This document shows, piece after piece, positions 5,905 to 11,528 of a DNA stretch of 16,312 nucleotides. The first letter of the stretch is position 1. Every line of letters starts with the position of its first letter. This stretch comes from an uncultured bacterium (lineage in GTDB: Bacteria; Cyanobacteriota; Vampirovibrionia; Gastranaerophilales; Gastranaerophilaceae), in the NCBI GenBank assembly GCA_900554095.1, contig USGC01000020.1, forward strand, positions 1 through 16,312, written 5' to 3'. Position numbers and translations under genes: made by a program. Below the pieces are notes generated by a model. It was not told the origin of the DNA. It saw nothing but the letters and a program-made list of their open reading frames with translations, and made no database searches.

Positions 5905-6958
5905 TTTTTATACAAAATACAATTCAACCCCTATTCAAAAGAAAACAAATTTAGAAAATTCTTCTGACGGTTTTTTCCCGTCATTTGCCAGTAATACGGA
6001 AAAAGGCATTATGCGCGGTAAGCAGGAGTATCTTATTAATCCGTTTTTGGAAGAAAGTTACGATGATTTTGTGGACGCAGAATTCAACTATCAAATGATG
6101 ATGGATATTAATGCGATTAGAGAACATTATCATACAAAAATTCAAAACATTGTAAATTCACCACAAAACGCTGAAAACGGCAAAATTTTCCAAACAGTAA
6201 ACAAAAGGCTTGAATTATACAATCAATTTAAGAAAAACAGAAGCGAGTATAACTCATTGGCCGGCAAGTCTAAAAAACTTAACTTTGAAAAAGAATACAA
6301 AGAAATGTCCAAAGTTTTCGAGCCGACACCGGAAATCAAAAGGCTGGAACTGCTGGACAACTACGCTCATAATACAAAAAGCCTTCTGAGAATGAGATTT
6401 ACGCATATTGATGTAACTAAAGGCACGCCGCTTGAAAATACTTCTTTTATGATAAACCAGTCTAAACAGCTTTATGATTTGATACCGCACGTTGAAGCGG
6501 AAAAACTTTCGGGAGATATCGACAGGTATCTTTGCGGAGAGCAAAGTTCAGTAAACCCCAAAGAGCTGCAAAAGCTTGAAGAAAGCATTTACTTTTATCA
6601 TAAACACAAGGCCAAAATCCGCCAGGCTATTAAAGATTTTGTCGTTCCGGATTACGAAATTGAAGACTTAGATAAAAATTACAAAAAATTCAAACAGGAT
6701 TACAACAAAACTTTAAAAAGCTATTCCGCTGATTTGGAAAATTTTTACAACAAGCACTTCAGTGAAAAGTTTGAAAATGACACAAAACTCGAAATTATTA
6801 TCGAAGAACAGAACAAAAAATTGGAAGAAATCAGGAATTTTAAAAAACCTGAGCCGCCTAAATCCGGAAAGGAAATTCCTATTTTGCAGTTTGTTGTAAA
6901 TGAAAATGTTAAAGATTTTGAAAAATCATCTTTGGATGAAAAAAGATTTTATATTTAA
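5879..6958 (+). CDS. Coiled-coil-rich cytosolic protein of unknown function
   Basis: 359 residues, no recognised family. The ATG at 5879 overlaps the upstream gene by 26 bases and has no good Shine-Dalgarno, so translation is probably coupled. It is preferred because its N-terminus MRITIQPINFYTKYNS matches the 'INF' starts of neighbouring unknown proteins. A later start at residue 45 (MRGKQEYLI) is the alternative. Most of the sequence is predicted helix rich in Lys and Glu: 75-150 (NAIREHYHTKIQNIV, then YNQFKKNRSEYNSLAG), 215-265, and a long coiled-coil-like stretch at 268-325 (KKFKQDYNKTLKSYSADLEN). The C-terminus contains a short Pro-rich segment (KKPEPPKSGKEIP). It ends 4 bases inside the convergent Mini-III gene. 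Confidence 0.8.
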   Translation: MRITIQPINFYTKYNSTPIQKKTNLENSSDGFFPSFASNTEKGIMRGKQEYLINPFLEESYDDFVDAEFNYQMMMDINAIREHYHTKIQNIVNSPQNAENGKIFQTVNKRLELYNQFKKNRSEYNSLAGKSKKLNFEKEYKEMSKVFEPTPEIKRLELLDNYAHNTKSLLRMRFTHIDVTKGTPLENTSFMINQSKQLYDLIPHVEAEKLSGDIDRYLCGEQSSVNPKELQKLEESIYFYHKHKAKIRQAIKDFVVPDYEIEDLDKNYKKFKQDYNKTLKSYSADLENFYNKHFSEKFENDTKLEIIIEEQNKKLEEIRNFKKPEPPKSGKEIPILQFVVNENVKDFEKSSLDEKRFYI

Positions 6959-7317
6959 AATACAAAATTTTGTTTAAATCTATCCAAAAAATACTCAAGG
7001 CGTTTTTTGTCTTTGAGGTACCAAAGACCGATTAAGGTTTCAAAAGCTGTTGCCTGACGATATTCATTTTGACAGGATTTGCGGCCTATTGGTATCGGAA
7101 GGTTGCGGCCGCGGCGTGCGATTTCTATTTCATCCGGTGTCAGTTCATCCTCTATTGATTTCAAAAGTTCCGCCTGAAATGCCCCCTTAACCTTTGCTGT
7201 GGTAATTGCATGAAGTTTTTTGGCATTGCCCGTGAGGTTTACCGTAATTTCTCTTATAAACAGCTCCCACACAGCGTCGCCTAAGTATGCGTAATTTCTC
7301 AAATTCATTTCGTCCAT
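6955..7317 (-). CDS. mrnC: Mini-ribonuclease III
   Basis: 120 residues, a stand-alone RNase III catalytic domain without the dsRNA-binding domain. In Bacillus this enzyme matures 23S rRNA ends. The two family motifs are present: NYAYLGDAVWELFIRE (8-23), with the metal-binding D14 and E18, and EYRQATAFETLIGLWYL (85-101), with catalytic E93. The middle holds the usual ARRGRNLPIPIGRK loop. Start choice is uncertain: the Met at 7317 has no clear Shine-Dalgarno, while Met 4 (7308) is preceded by GGACGAA. Either gives an intact domain. The gene is convergent with the 5879 gene (4-base overlap, no terminator between) and divergent from the 7403 gene. Confidence 0.93.
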   Translation of the reverse strand: MDEMNLRNYAYLGDAVWELFIREITVNLTGNAKKLHAITTAKVKGAFQAELLKSIEDELTPDEIEIARRGRNLPIPIGRKSCQNEYRQATAFETLIGLWYLKDKKRLEYFLDRFKQNFVF

Positions 7318-7335
7318 AAAATCAGTCTACAACAA

Positions 7336-7367
7336 ATATAAATTTCTTGTATTTTAAAAATTTATAT
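7336..7367. repeat. Perfect 10-bp inverted repeat in divergent promoter region
   Basis: ATATAAATTT (7336-7345) and AAATTTATAT (7358-7367) with a 12-nt spacer lie between the divergent Mini-III gene (start 7317) and the Spy-like gene (start 7403). It could be an operator or simply AT-rich promoter sequence. Confidence 0.4.
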
Positions 7368-7402
7368 GTAAAAATAATTCTATCAGATACGAGGGAGAGA
7401 AG

Positions 7403-8014
7403 ATGAAGACTAAATTTCTTTTAATCTTGTGTATAATTTTATGCGCACAATGCACCTTTGCAGCCTGCCGCGTTGAGCAGACGCAAGAGGGAGATGTTAT
7501 AAAAATAGAAAAAGAAAGCTACGCATATATATTAATGGACAAAATTAGAAAAGACAGGATTACTATTTATAATTCCCTGAATTTAACCCCAAAACAGCTC
7601 AAGTGCGCTGAAGAAATGGAAAAAGAACGTTACGAACAGATAGAGCCTCTAATTGGCACTCTCTGCATTCAAAAAAAAGAACTACAGGAATTGATAGACG
7701 GCAAGTGTTCTAAAAAAGATATTCTGCTAAAACAGCGCCAGGTTGAAAAAACAAAAAAAGAAATTAAAAAAATTGCCAACAAGTGTGATAAAAAGTTTGA
7801 ACAAATCCTTAACCACGACCAAAAAACAAAGTATGATATGGTTATAACACTTCGCCGGCATGATTTGAAAAAGTATCAAAAAGTACAAAAGTACGGAAGA
7901 AAACAAGGTGATTTAAGACCTTTTGGGTGCAAAATAAGCCAGCCTGCTTACAGCGAAGAAATTCACCAAAAAGACTGCAACAGGTGCAAGGTTAAAAATA
8001 TATTTAAAAAATAA
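7403..8014 (+). CDS. Exported Spy/CpxP-like (LTXXQ) protein, cysteine-rich
   Basis: 203 residues. The ATG is supported by GAGGGAG (7391-7397), 5 nt upstream. A clear signal peptide (MKTKFLLILCIILCAQCTFA, cut after residue 20) is followed by a helical mature protein. It has an LTPKQ motif (61-65) and a weaker second copy LNHDQ (136-140), the two-motif arrangement of Spy/CpxP-type periplasmic chaperones and sensors. Between them are long Lys/Glu helices (ELQELIDGKCSKKDIL, QVEKTKKEIKKIANKCDKK). It has several cysteines (including 22, 68, 88, 102 and 128, and the C-terminal CNRC), unlike E. coli Spy, which suggests disulphides. The role is probably envelope stress or metal related, by analogy only. 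A 36-base gap holds the promoter of the next gene. Confidence 0.7.
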   Translation: MKTKFLLILCIILCAQCTFAACRVEQTQEGDVIKIEKESYAYILMDKIRKDRITIYNSLNLTPKQLKCAEEMEKERYEQIEPLIGTLCIQKKELQELIDGKCSKKDILLKQRQVEKTKKEIKKIANKCDKKFEQILNHDQKTKYDMVITLRRHDLKKYQKVQKYGRKQGDLRPFGCKISQPAYSEEIHQKDCNRCKVKNIFKK

Positions 8015-8015
8015 C

Positions 8016-8044
8016 TTGCACAACCCTGCGCAATTTGCTAAAAT
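8016..8044 (+). promoter_or_regulatory. Promoter giving a probable leaderless TrmB-type mRNA
   Basis: TTGCAC (8016-8021) and TAAAAT (8039-8044) are separated by exactly 17 bp. The predicted start falls at about 8051, on the ATG itself. No Shine-Dalgarno exists between the upstream stop (8014) and the ATG. Confidence 0.6.
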
Positions 8045-8050
8045 TCATTT

Positions 8051-8869
8051 ATGGATGAAATTATAGAACGTTTGAAAGAAATCGGCCTTAACAGTTATGA
8101 GGCAAAGGTTTACCTTGCGCTTTTGAAAAAATATCCTGCAACGGGTTATGAAATAAGCAAGCTTGCAGACATTCCGCAGTCGCGTGCTTATGATACCTTA
8201 AAAGCCCTTGAAAACGCCTCTGTCGTAATGAGTTCAAATACAAAACCCGTAACTTACACCCCCATCAAGCCAAAAGAGCTTACAAAGCGATACAAAAGAA
8301 AAATTACATCCACCCTCGATTTTTTAGAAAAAAAGCTTCCTTCCGTAAAGGACGACTACACCGAGCCGATTTTCACCGTCAACGGCACAGGCGCTATCCG
8401 TGAAAAGCTTATTGAAATAATTAAAAATGCCAGAAAAGAAATCTATCTTGAAATTTGGTCTGCCGATTTCAAATATGTTGAAAGCCATTTATTAGAAGCA
8501 TACCATCGCGGGGTTGACATAAAAATTGTGGGATATGATGAATTTGACTGTATTTTTTCAACACTTTTCCACCACTCCGGCGCGCGTGAAATCGAACACA
8601 GTATAGGCGGAAGAATGGTTTTCATCACATCCGACAACGCCGAAGGCCTCTTTGGAAAAATAGATTCAGTCAAACACGAATACGTAACCTCAATTTGGAC
8701 AAAAAATAAAGACATTGTTTTTTTGATGAAGGAATTTATTGTACATGACATGTACCTCATTGATATTGAAGAACAATTCCCAGAACAGTTGAAATACTTC
8801 TACGGCAAAGGCTGGAAAAAGTTAAAAGATAAAGTACTCAGTTCATCTTCGATTTATAAAATTCACTAA
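8051..8869 (+). CDS. TrmB-family transcriptional regulator (winged helix plus PLD-like sensor domain)
   Basis: 272 residues. Residues 1-75 form a TrmB winged helix-turn-helix: LKEIGLNSYEAKVYLALL, then TGYEISKLADIPQSRAYDTL as the recognition region, then VMSSNTKPVTYTPIKP as the wing. A linker helix (76-100) leads to a C-terminal domain of the TrmB/phospholipase-D-like type (ARKEIYLEIWSADF at 127-140, HRGVDIKIVGYDE at 152-164). No HKD catalytic motif is visible, consistent with ligand sensing rather than hydrolysis. Such regulators often bind sugars in archaea; the ligand here is unknown. The start is fixed by the promoter hexamers immediately upstream. It lies upstream of tdk on the same strand, and the inverted repeat at 8876-8902 is a candidate operator. 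Confidence 0.88.
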   Translation: MDEIIERLKEIGLNSYEAKVYLALLKKYPATGYEISKLADIPQSRAYDTLKALENASVVMSSNTKPVTYTPIKPKELTKRYKRKITSTLDFLEKKLPSVKDDYTEPIFTVNGTGAIREKLIEIIKNARKEIYLEIWSADFKYVESHLLEAYHRGVDIKIVGYDEFDCIFSTLFHHSGAREIEHSIGGRMVFITSDNAEGLFGKIDSVKHEYVTSIWTKNKDIVFLMKEFIVHDMYLIDIEEQFPEQLKYFYGKGWKKLKDKVLSSSSIYKIH

Positions 8870-8875
8870 AATTTA

Positions 8876-8902
8876 ACAAATATTAACTTTCAAAATATTT
8901 GT
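8876..8902. repeat. Inverted repeat overlapping the tdk promoter region
   Basis: ACAAATATT (8876-8884) and AATATTTGT (8894-8902) are a perfect 9-bp inverted repeat with a 9-nt spacer. It covers the expected -35 position of the promoter whose -10 TATAAT is at 8911-8916. It could be an operator (the TrmB-type regulator is encoded just upstream) or a 3' end hairpin without a T tract. Confidence 0.4.
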
Positions 8903-8910
8903 CAGGGGAT

Positions 8911-8916
8911 TATAAT
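8911..8916 (+). promoter_or_regulatory. Consensus -10 element for tdk
   Basis: TATAAT sits 47 bases before the tdk ATG. The -35 position (8888-8893, TTTCAA) is a poor match and lies inside the 8876-8902 inverted repeat, which would suit a promoter under activator or repressor control. Confidence 0.4.
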
Positions 8917-8962
8917 AAAAACAGTTGAAGATTATATTTTTTGAACAGGGGAAAGTTTAATA

Positions 8963-9583
8963 ATGGAAGGCTACAGTTTTGAATTAATAACGGGTCCGAT
9001 GAGCTGCGGAAAAACGGAAGAATTATTGCGCCGTATCAGACGCTGCATTATCGCAAAGAAAAAAGTAAAAGTAATTTCACCGGACGTCGATACCCGTGCA
9101 AAAGGCGATTACATAGAATCCCGCAACGGCCTCTGGCTCGATGCAATTAAAGTTAAACACTCAATTCAAATCCTTAGCCTGGTAAAGCCCGACGACGAAG
9201 TCGTTGCGATTGATGAATTACAATTTTTTGACAACAATATTACAAAAGTTATTGCAAAACTTATGGACGAAGGTAAAAAAGTTATTGGAACCGGTTTGGA
9301 ACTTGATTTTAAGGCAGAACCTTTCGGCTCAATGCCGCAGCTTTTGTGCCTTGCAACAACTGTGGATAAGCTTCACGCTGTTTGCATGAAGTGCGGCTGT
9401 GAGCACGCTACACGTACCCAAAGGCTTATTGACGGAAAACCCGCAGACAAGAATTCACCGCTGATTATGATAGGCGGCGACGAAACCTATGAAGCACGCT
9501 GTATTAAATGCTATGAGCTTCCTGACAAGCAGCACGATGTCCAAAAATTAAATATGAAAATCCTACCTTTCAGCCATAGATAA
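8963..9583 (+). CDS. tdk: Thymidine kinase (type II)
   Basis: 206 residues, typical length. Phosphorylates thymidine in pyrimidine salvage, in the cytosol. The P-loop GPMSCGKT is at 11-18. The Walker B/catalytic segment DELQFF is at 84-89, with E85 as the catalytic base; the family consensus is DEAQFF or DEVQFF. The lasso zinc site is formed by C141 and C144 (CMKC) and C180 and C183 (CIKC). The substrate loop ETYEARC precedes the second pair. GGGGAAAG (8948-8955) precedes the ATG with a slightly long spacing. The stop is 1 nt from the end of the convergent endonuclease IV-like gene, with no terminator between them. Confidence 0.97.
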   Translation: MEGYSFELITGPMSCGKTEELLRRIRRCIIAKKKVKVISPDVDTRAKGDYIESRNGLWLDAIKVKHSIQILSLVKPDDEVVAIDELQFFDNNITKVIAKLMDEGKKVIGTGLELDFKAEPFGSMPQLLCLATTVDKLHAVCMKCGCEHATRTQRLIDGKPADKNSPLIMIGGDETYEARCIKCYELPDKQHDVQKLNMKILPFSHR

Positions 9584-9584
9584 C

Positions 9585-10430
9585 TTATAGCGTAAGATAG
9601 TATTCTTTTAAAAGCTTAGCATCTTCTTCAATGTTTGGGCTTTCGCACACAAGTGCGCCTTTTACCTCAAAATTTTTAAGTGCTTTCAGCAAATCTTTGT
9701 AATTCATATCGGACTTTTCAAGTTCAAGATGGCTTCTTTCGCCTTTGGGGCCGTAGTCAATCCCGGCCAAGTGCCCGTGGAAATTATCTAAAGCATACCG
9801 GCCGATTTCTTTTTCCAGCTTTTCCAAAATATATGAAAATTCATCATAAGTGTTGTATTCGCCCACAGAGCGCGCGTGAAGATGCGAAAAATCTATACAA
9901 GGCAAAACCTTTTCAAAATCATTTGAAAGACGGATAACTTCCTCCAAATCGCCCCACTGGGTACCTTTTCCGGTAGTTTCGGGCCTAATCCAGACGTTTA
10001 AATCCTGCTCAAGGGCTTCAACAATAAATTGAATTTGTGATTTAACCTGATTATAAACGGCTTCCTTGTCGTTTCCGAGGTAATACGCAGCGTGAAAAGT
10101 TATGCTGAACGCCCCGGTATCACGTGCAGCCGCGGCTGTTTCAATTATTCTTAGTGCGCTCGCTTCAACTTTTTCTTTCTCGCGCGCATTGAGATTTACG
10201 TAAAACGGCGCGTGGGCTGACAGCACAAGGTTACGGGTTTTAGCCTGCTCATTAACAAGTTTTCTTGTCTCATCGCTCATCCTGACGCCGTGAACGAATT
10301 CCAATTCCATTCCGTCAAGGTCCATTTCGTTCAATATCTCCAGCGCCCGCGTGTAACTGCCTTTTCCTGTTGTTAGCGGCATTCCGGCAGTTAAAAAATT
10401 CAGTTTATCAAATTTAAAAGATTTTGGCAC
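9585..10430 (-). CDS. Endonuclease IV-like / sugar-isomerase-like TIM-barrel protein
   Basis: 281 residues from a GTG start (10428-10430), supported by AGGAGTG 6-7 nt upstream within the crcB coding region. The fold is an AP-endonuclease-2 TIM barrel. Metal ligands expected for endonuclease IV are mostly recognisable: H73 (SAHAPF), H113 (TFHAAY), E151 (RPETTG), D180 and H183 (CIDFSH), H218 or H220 (HGHLAG), H234 (ERSH) and E263 (CESP). The usual Asp near the ERSH motif appears as E231. The architecture is closer to the shorter archaeal/thermophile-type Nfo-like proteins than to E. coli Nfo. It could repair abasic sites, but a sugar-isomerase-like activity is not excluded. It overlaps crcB by 17 bases and is the last gene of a three-gene minus-strand operon. 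Confidence 0.85.
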   Translation of the reverse strand: MPKSFKFDKLNFLTAGMPLTTGKGSYTRALEILNEMDLDGMELEFVHGVRMSDETRKLVNEQAKTRNLVLSAHAPFYVNLNAREKEKVEASALRIIETAAAARDTGAFSITFHAAYYLGNDKEAVYNQVKSQIQFIVEALEQDLNVWIRPETTGKGTQWGDLEEVIRLSNDFEKVLPCIDFSHLHARSVGEYNTYDEFSYILEKLEKEIGRYALDNFHGHLAGIDYGPKGERSHLELEKSDMNYKDLLKALKNFEVKGALVCESPNIEEDAKLLKEYYLTL

Positions 10431-10788
10431 AATTCACTCCTATCCATACTGCACTCAAGCAAATTGCCAGGCTTAAAACAACATACGCAAACGCTTGAAA
10501 AATTTGTACATTCTTAATCATTTCAAAAACTTCCAAAGAGAAAGTGCTGAAAGTCGTCAAACCTCCACAAAAACCCGCTGTAAGAGCGAATTTCACAGCC
10601 GGACTGATTTCAGGCCTTTCCATAAAAAAGGCATAGAGAAATCCAAGAAGAAAACTTCCAACAAAGTTTACGGCAAAAGTTGCCACAGGAAGATTAACGC
10701 TCAAATATCTCACAGCCAGAATTCCGGTTATAAAACGGCAAACCGCTCCGCATCCGCCGCCAATGAATATTGCAATAATATTTTGCAC
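10414..10788 (-). CDS. crcB: Fluoride-specific ion channel CrcB (Fluc)
   Basis: 124 residues, four hydrophobic segments (about 3-26, 34-56, 65-82, 96-120). Family motifs are present: IGGGCGAVCRF near the N-terminus, VNFVGSFLLG with the pore Asn, and GFCGGLTTFSTFS, the signature of the fluoride pore. Works as a dual-topology dimer that exports fluoride. The start is GTG (10786-10788), with AAAGG about 10 nt upstream, only 4 nt after the stop of the C_GCAxxG gene, so the two are translationally coupled. There is one CrcB gene, so a homodimer is expected. I found no fluoride riboswitch in the operon leader, which is only about 15-20 nt long. Confidence 0.95.
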   Translation of the reverse strand: MQNIIAIFIGGGCGAVCRFITGILAVRYLSVNLPVATFAVNFVGSFLLGFLYAFFMERPEISPAVKFALTAGFCGGLTTFSTFSLEVFEMIKNVQIFQAFAYVVLSLAICLSAVWIGVNCAKIF

Positions 10789-10792
10789 TTTT

Positions 10793-11188
10793 CTAAACCT
10801 TTACTTTAAGGACTTCATCTAAGATTTCGCACACATCAGCAACGTATTTAGAGCATCGTTGTTTTCTGTCAGCGCCGCTTAACCCGCCGGATAAAACTTT
10901 ACAGCAGGTAACTTTGTTACGCTTTTTAAATTCCTCGACAATGAAAGCGGCCTTTTCGCGCGCTGAAACTTCATTACCGTTTATATTAGCGCGTCCAAAG
11001 TGAAATCCTGATATGATTTGTGCTGCAGCAACGGTTCCGCAAACGCACCCCAAGCTCATTCCACCGGAAAAAGAAGTTGCGCATGACAAAAGTATCGGAT
11101 CGCATAAACCTTCATCAATCGCCGCTTTTATAATACTTTCAGAGCATGAGTAACCGTTATTGAAATAAAATAAAGCTTTTTCTTTCAT
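10793..11188 (-). CDS. C_GCAxxG_C_C family redox-type protein
   Basis: 131 residues from the ATG at 11186-11188, chosen because AAAGGGAAAATT lies directly upstream. An in-frame ATG at 11227 would add 13 residues and sit upstream of the promoter -10. The family pattern is clear: NNGYSCSES (10-18), CATSFSGGMS followed by GCVCGTVAAAQ (36-56), the CC pair in KVTCCKVLSGG, and RCSKYVADVCEIL at the end. These conserved cysteines suggest a metal or redox cofactor; the biochemical role of the family is not established, though it often occurs near redox enzymes. First gene of the operon with crcB and the endonuclease IV-like gene. Confidence 0.9.
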   Translation of the reverse strand: MKEKALFYFNNGYSCSESIIKAAIDEGLCDPILLSCATSFSGGMSLGCVCGTVAAAQIISGFHFGRANINGNEVSAREKAAFIVEEFKKRNKVTCCKVLSGGLSGADRKQRCSKYVADVCEILDEVLKVKV

Positions 11189-11207
11189 AATTTTCCCTTT
11201 TTTTAAT

Positions 11208-11216
11208 ATTGTACCA
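11208..11216 (-). promoter_or_regulatory. Extended -10 promoter of the C_GCAxxG-crcB operon
   Basis: Read on the minus strand, TGGTACAAT (11216-11208) is an extended -10 element, 20 nt upstream of the ATG at 11188. No good -35 is visible. The implied leader is too short to hold a riboswitch. Confidence 0.5.
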
Positions 11217-11233
11217 CAATTCTGCAAAAGGGG

Positions 11234-11261
11234 TTGAAATTTTTGAAAAATAGTTTATAAT
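11234..11261 (+). promoter_or_regulatory. Strong plus-strand promoter opposing the small toxin-like gene
   Basis: TTGAAA (11234-11239) and perfect TATAAT (11256-11261) are 16 bp apart. The predicted start near 11268 is followed by no plus-strand gene: the transcript would run antisense to the 3' half of the 11309-11374 ORF. Confidence 0.65.
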
Positions 11262-11305
11262 AAAAGAAAGGGCGAGAGGATTGCACTCCTCTCTTTAAAA
11301 GCCCT
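11262..11305 (-). terminator. Terminator of the toxin-like mRNA
   Basis: On the minus strand AGGGC (11305-11301) and GCCCT (11273-11269) close a structure holding the 7-bp stem GAGAGGA/TCCTCTC (11293-11287 with 11280-11274) and loop GTGCAA. It is followed by TTCTTTTATT, a good T-rich tail. It lies just 4 nt past the stop codon of the small ORF. Confidence 0.75.
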
Positions 11306-11365
11306 AAGTTATTTGTTTTTTAGAGCTAGCATCATTAGAAAAATGATTGCTAGTTCTATTTGATT
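11268..11365 (+). ncRNA. Putative antisense RNA (type I antitoxin candidate)
   Basis: Predicted from the plus-strand promoter at 11234-11261. Its 5' end would form the GAGAGGA/TCCTCTC hairpin (11274-11293). Its 3' end would be the long hairpin 11321-11358 (TAGAGCTAGCATCATT against AATGATTGCTAGTTCTA, 16 pairs with one G-U and one bulged base) followed by TTTGATTT. It would be about 95-100 nt and complementary to most of the small hydrophobic ORF and its 3' UTR. This convergent 3' overlap is the layout known from txpA/RatA and bsrG/SR4 in Bacillus. Existence is inferred. Confidence 0.45.
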
Positions 11366-11374
11366 TATAACCAC
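11309..11374 (-). CDS. 21-residue hydrophobic peptide, type I toxin-like (holin-like) candidate
   Basis: A GTG start (11372-11374) with 21 codons and TAA at 11309-11311. The upstream AAGGGGGTGAT (to 11378) is a near-perfect complement of the 16S 3' end and by far the strongest ribosome binding site in the window. The peptide begins VVINQIE, continues with the uncharged segment LAIIFLMMLAL and ends in KNK: one short membrane-spanning or membrane-inserting helix with a basic tail. Short holin-like toxins of Firmicutes share the GGGGGTGAT leader, the hydrophobic helix and the Lys-rich end, but are usually longer (about 30 residues). An opposing promoter and own terminator fit a type I toxin-antitoxin unit. 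A 24-codon ORF (11391-11465) ends right before the ribosome binding site. Translation is unproven. Confidence 0.5.
   Translation of the reverse strand: MVINQIELAIIFLMMLALKNK
11321..11361 (+). terminator. Long imperfect hairpin, candidate 3' end of the antisense RNA
   Basis: The arms 11321-11336 and 11342-11358 pair over 16 positions with one G-U and one bulged T, around a 5-nt loop. A short T-rich run (TTTGATTT, 11359-11366) follows on plus. It lies inside the toxin-like ORF, so the mRNA carries the same hairpin. Confidence 0.4.
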
Positions 11375-11460
11375 ATTATCACCCCCTTTCTTAACGGTTA
11401 GCAAATTTACAGTTCGTGCCGCTAAGATAAGTTAATGATACAGGGCTTACCCTCTTTCTT

Positions 11461-11469
11461 ATCATAGCA
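11461..11469 (-). promoter_or_regulatory. Extended -10 promoter candidate for the toxin-like gene
   Basis: Minus-strand TGCTATGAT (11469-11461) is an extended -10 without an obvious -35. The start near 11454 would give a leader of about 80 nt holding the hairpin TTAAC/GTTAA (11435-11431 with 11395-11391), with inner TTAGC/GCTAA, directly before the strong Shine-Dalgarno. Confidence 0.35.
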
Positions 11470-11509
11470 ATAAATCCTGCAACAGCACCATGTGTTTACA
11501 GGATTTATT
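11469..11509 (-). terminator. Hairpin after dnaN, likely transcription end
   Basis: AATAAATCCTG (11469-11479) and CAGGATTTATT (11499-11509) pair perfectly over 11 bp, with a further AACA/TGTT pairing in the loop. It lies 20 bases past the dnaN stop. A classic T tract is missing on the minus strand (GCTATG follows), so termination may be partial or the hairpin may protect the 3' end. Confidence 0.5.
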
Positions 11510-11528
11510 ATTAATATTTGTTTTGGGG

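Noticed and set aside
11189..11260. Fluoride riboswitch upstream of the crcB operon
   Set aside because: The operon promoter -10 (11208-11213) leaves only about 15-20 nt of leader, and no fluoride-aptamer-like structure is visible between it and the ATG. The structured DNA further upstream belongs to the toxin-like locus.
11391..11465. 24-codon minus-strand ORF in the toxin leader as a gene of its own
   Set aside because: Its ATG overlaps the candidate -10, it has only a weak AGGA upstream, and its protein has no recognisable features. It is kept only as a possible leader ORF in the toxin finding.
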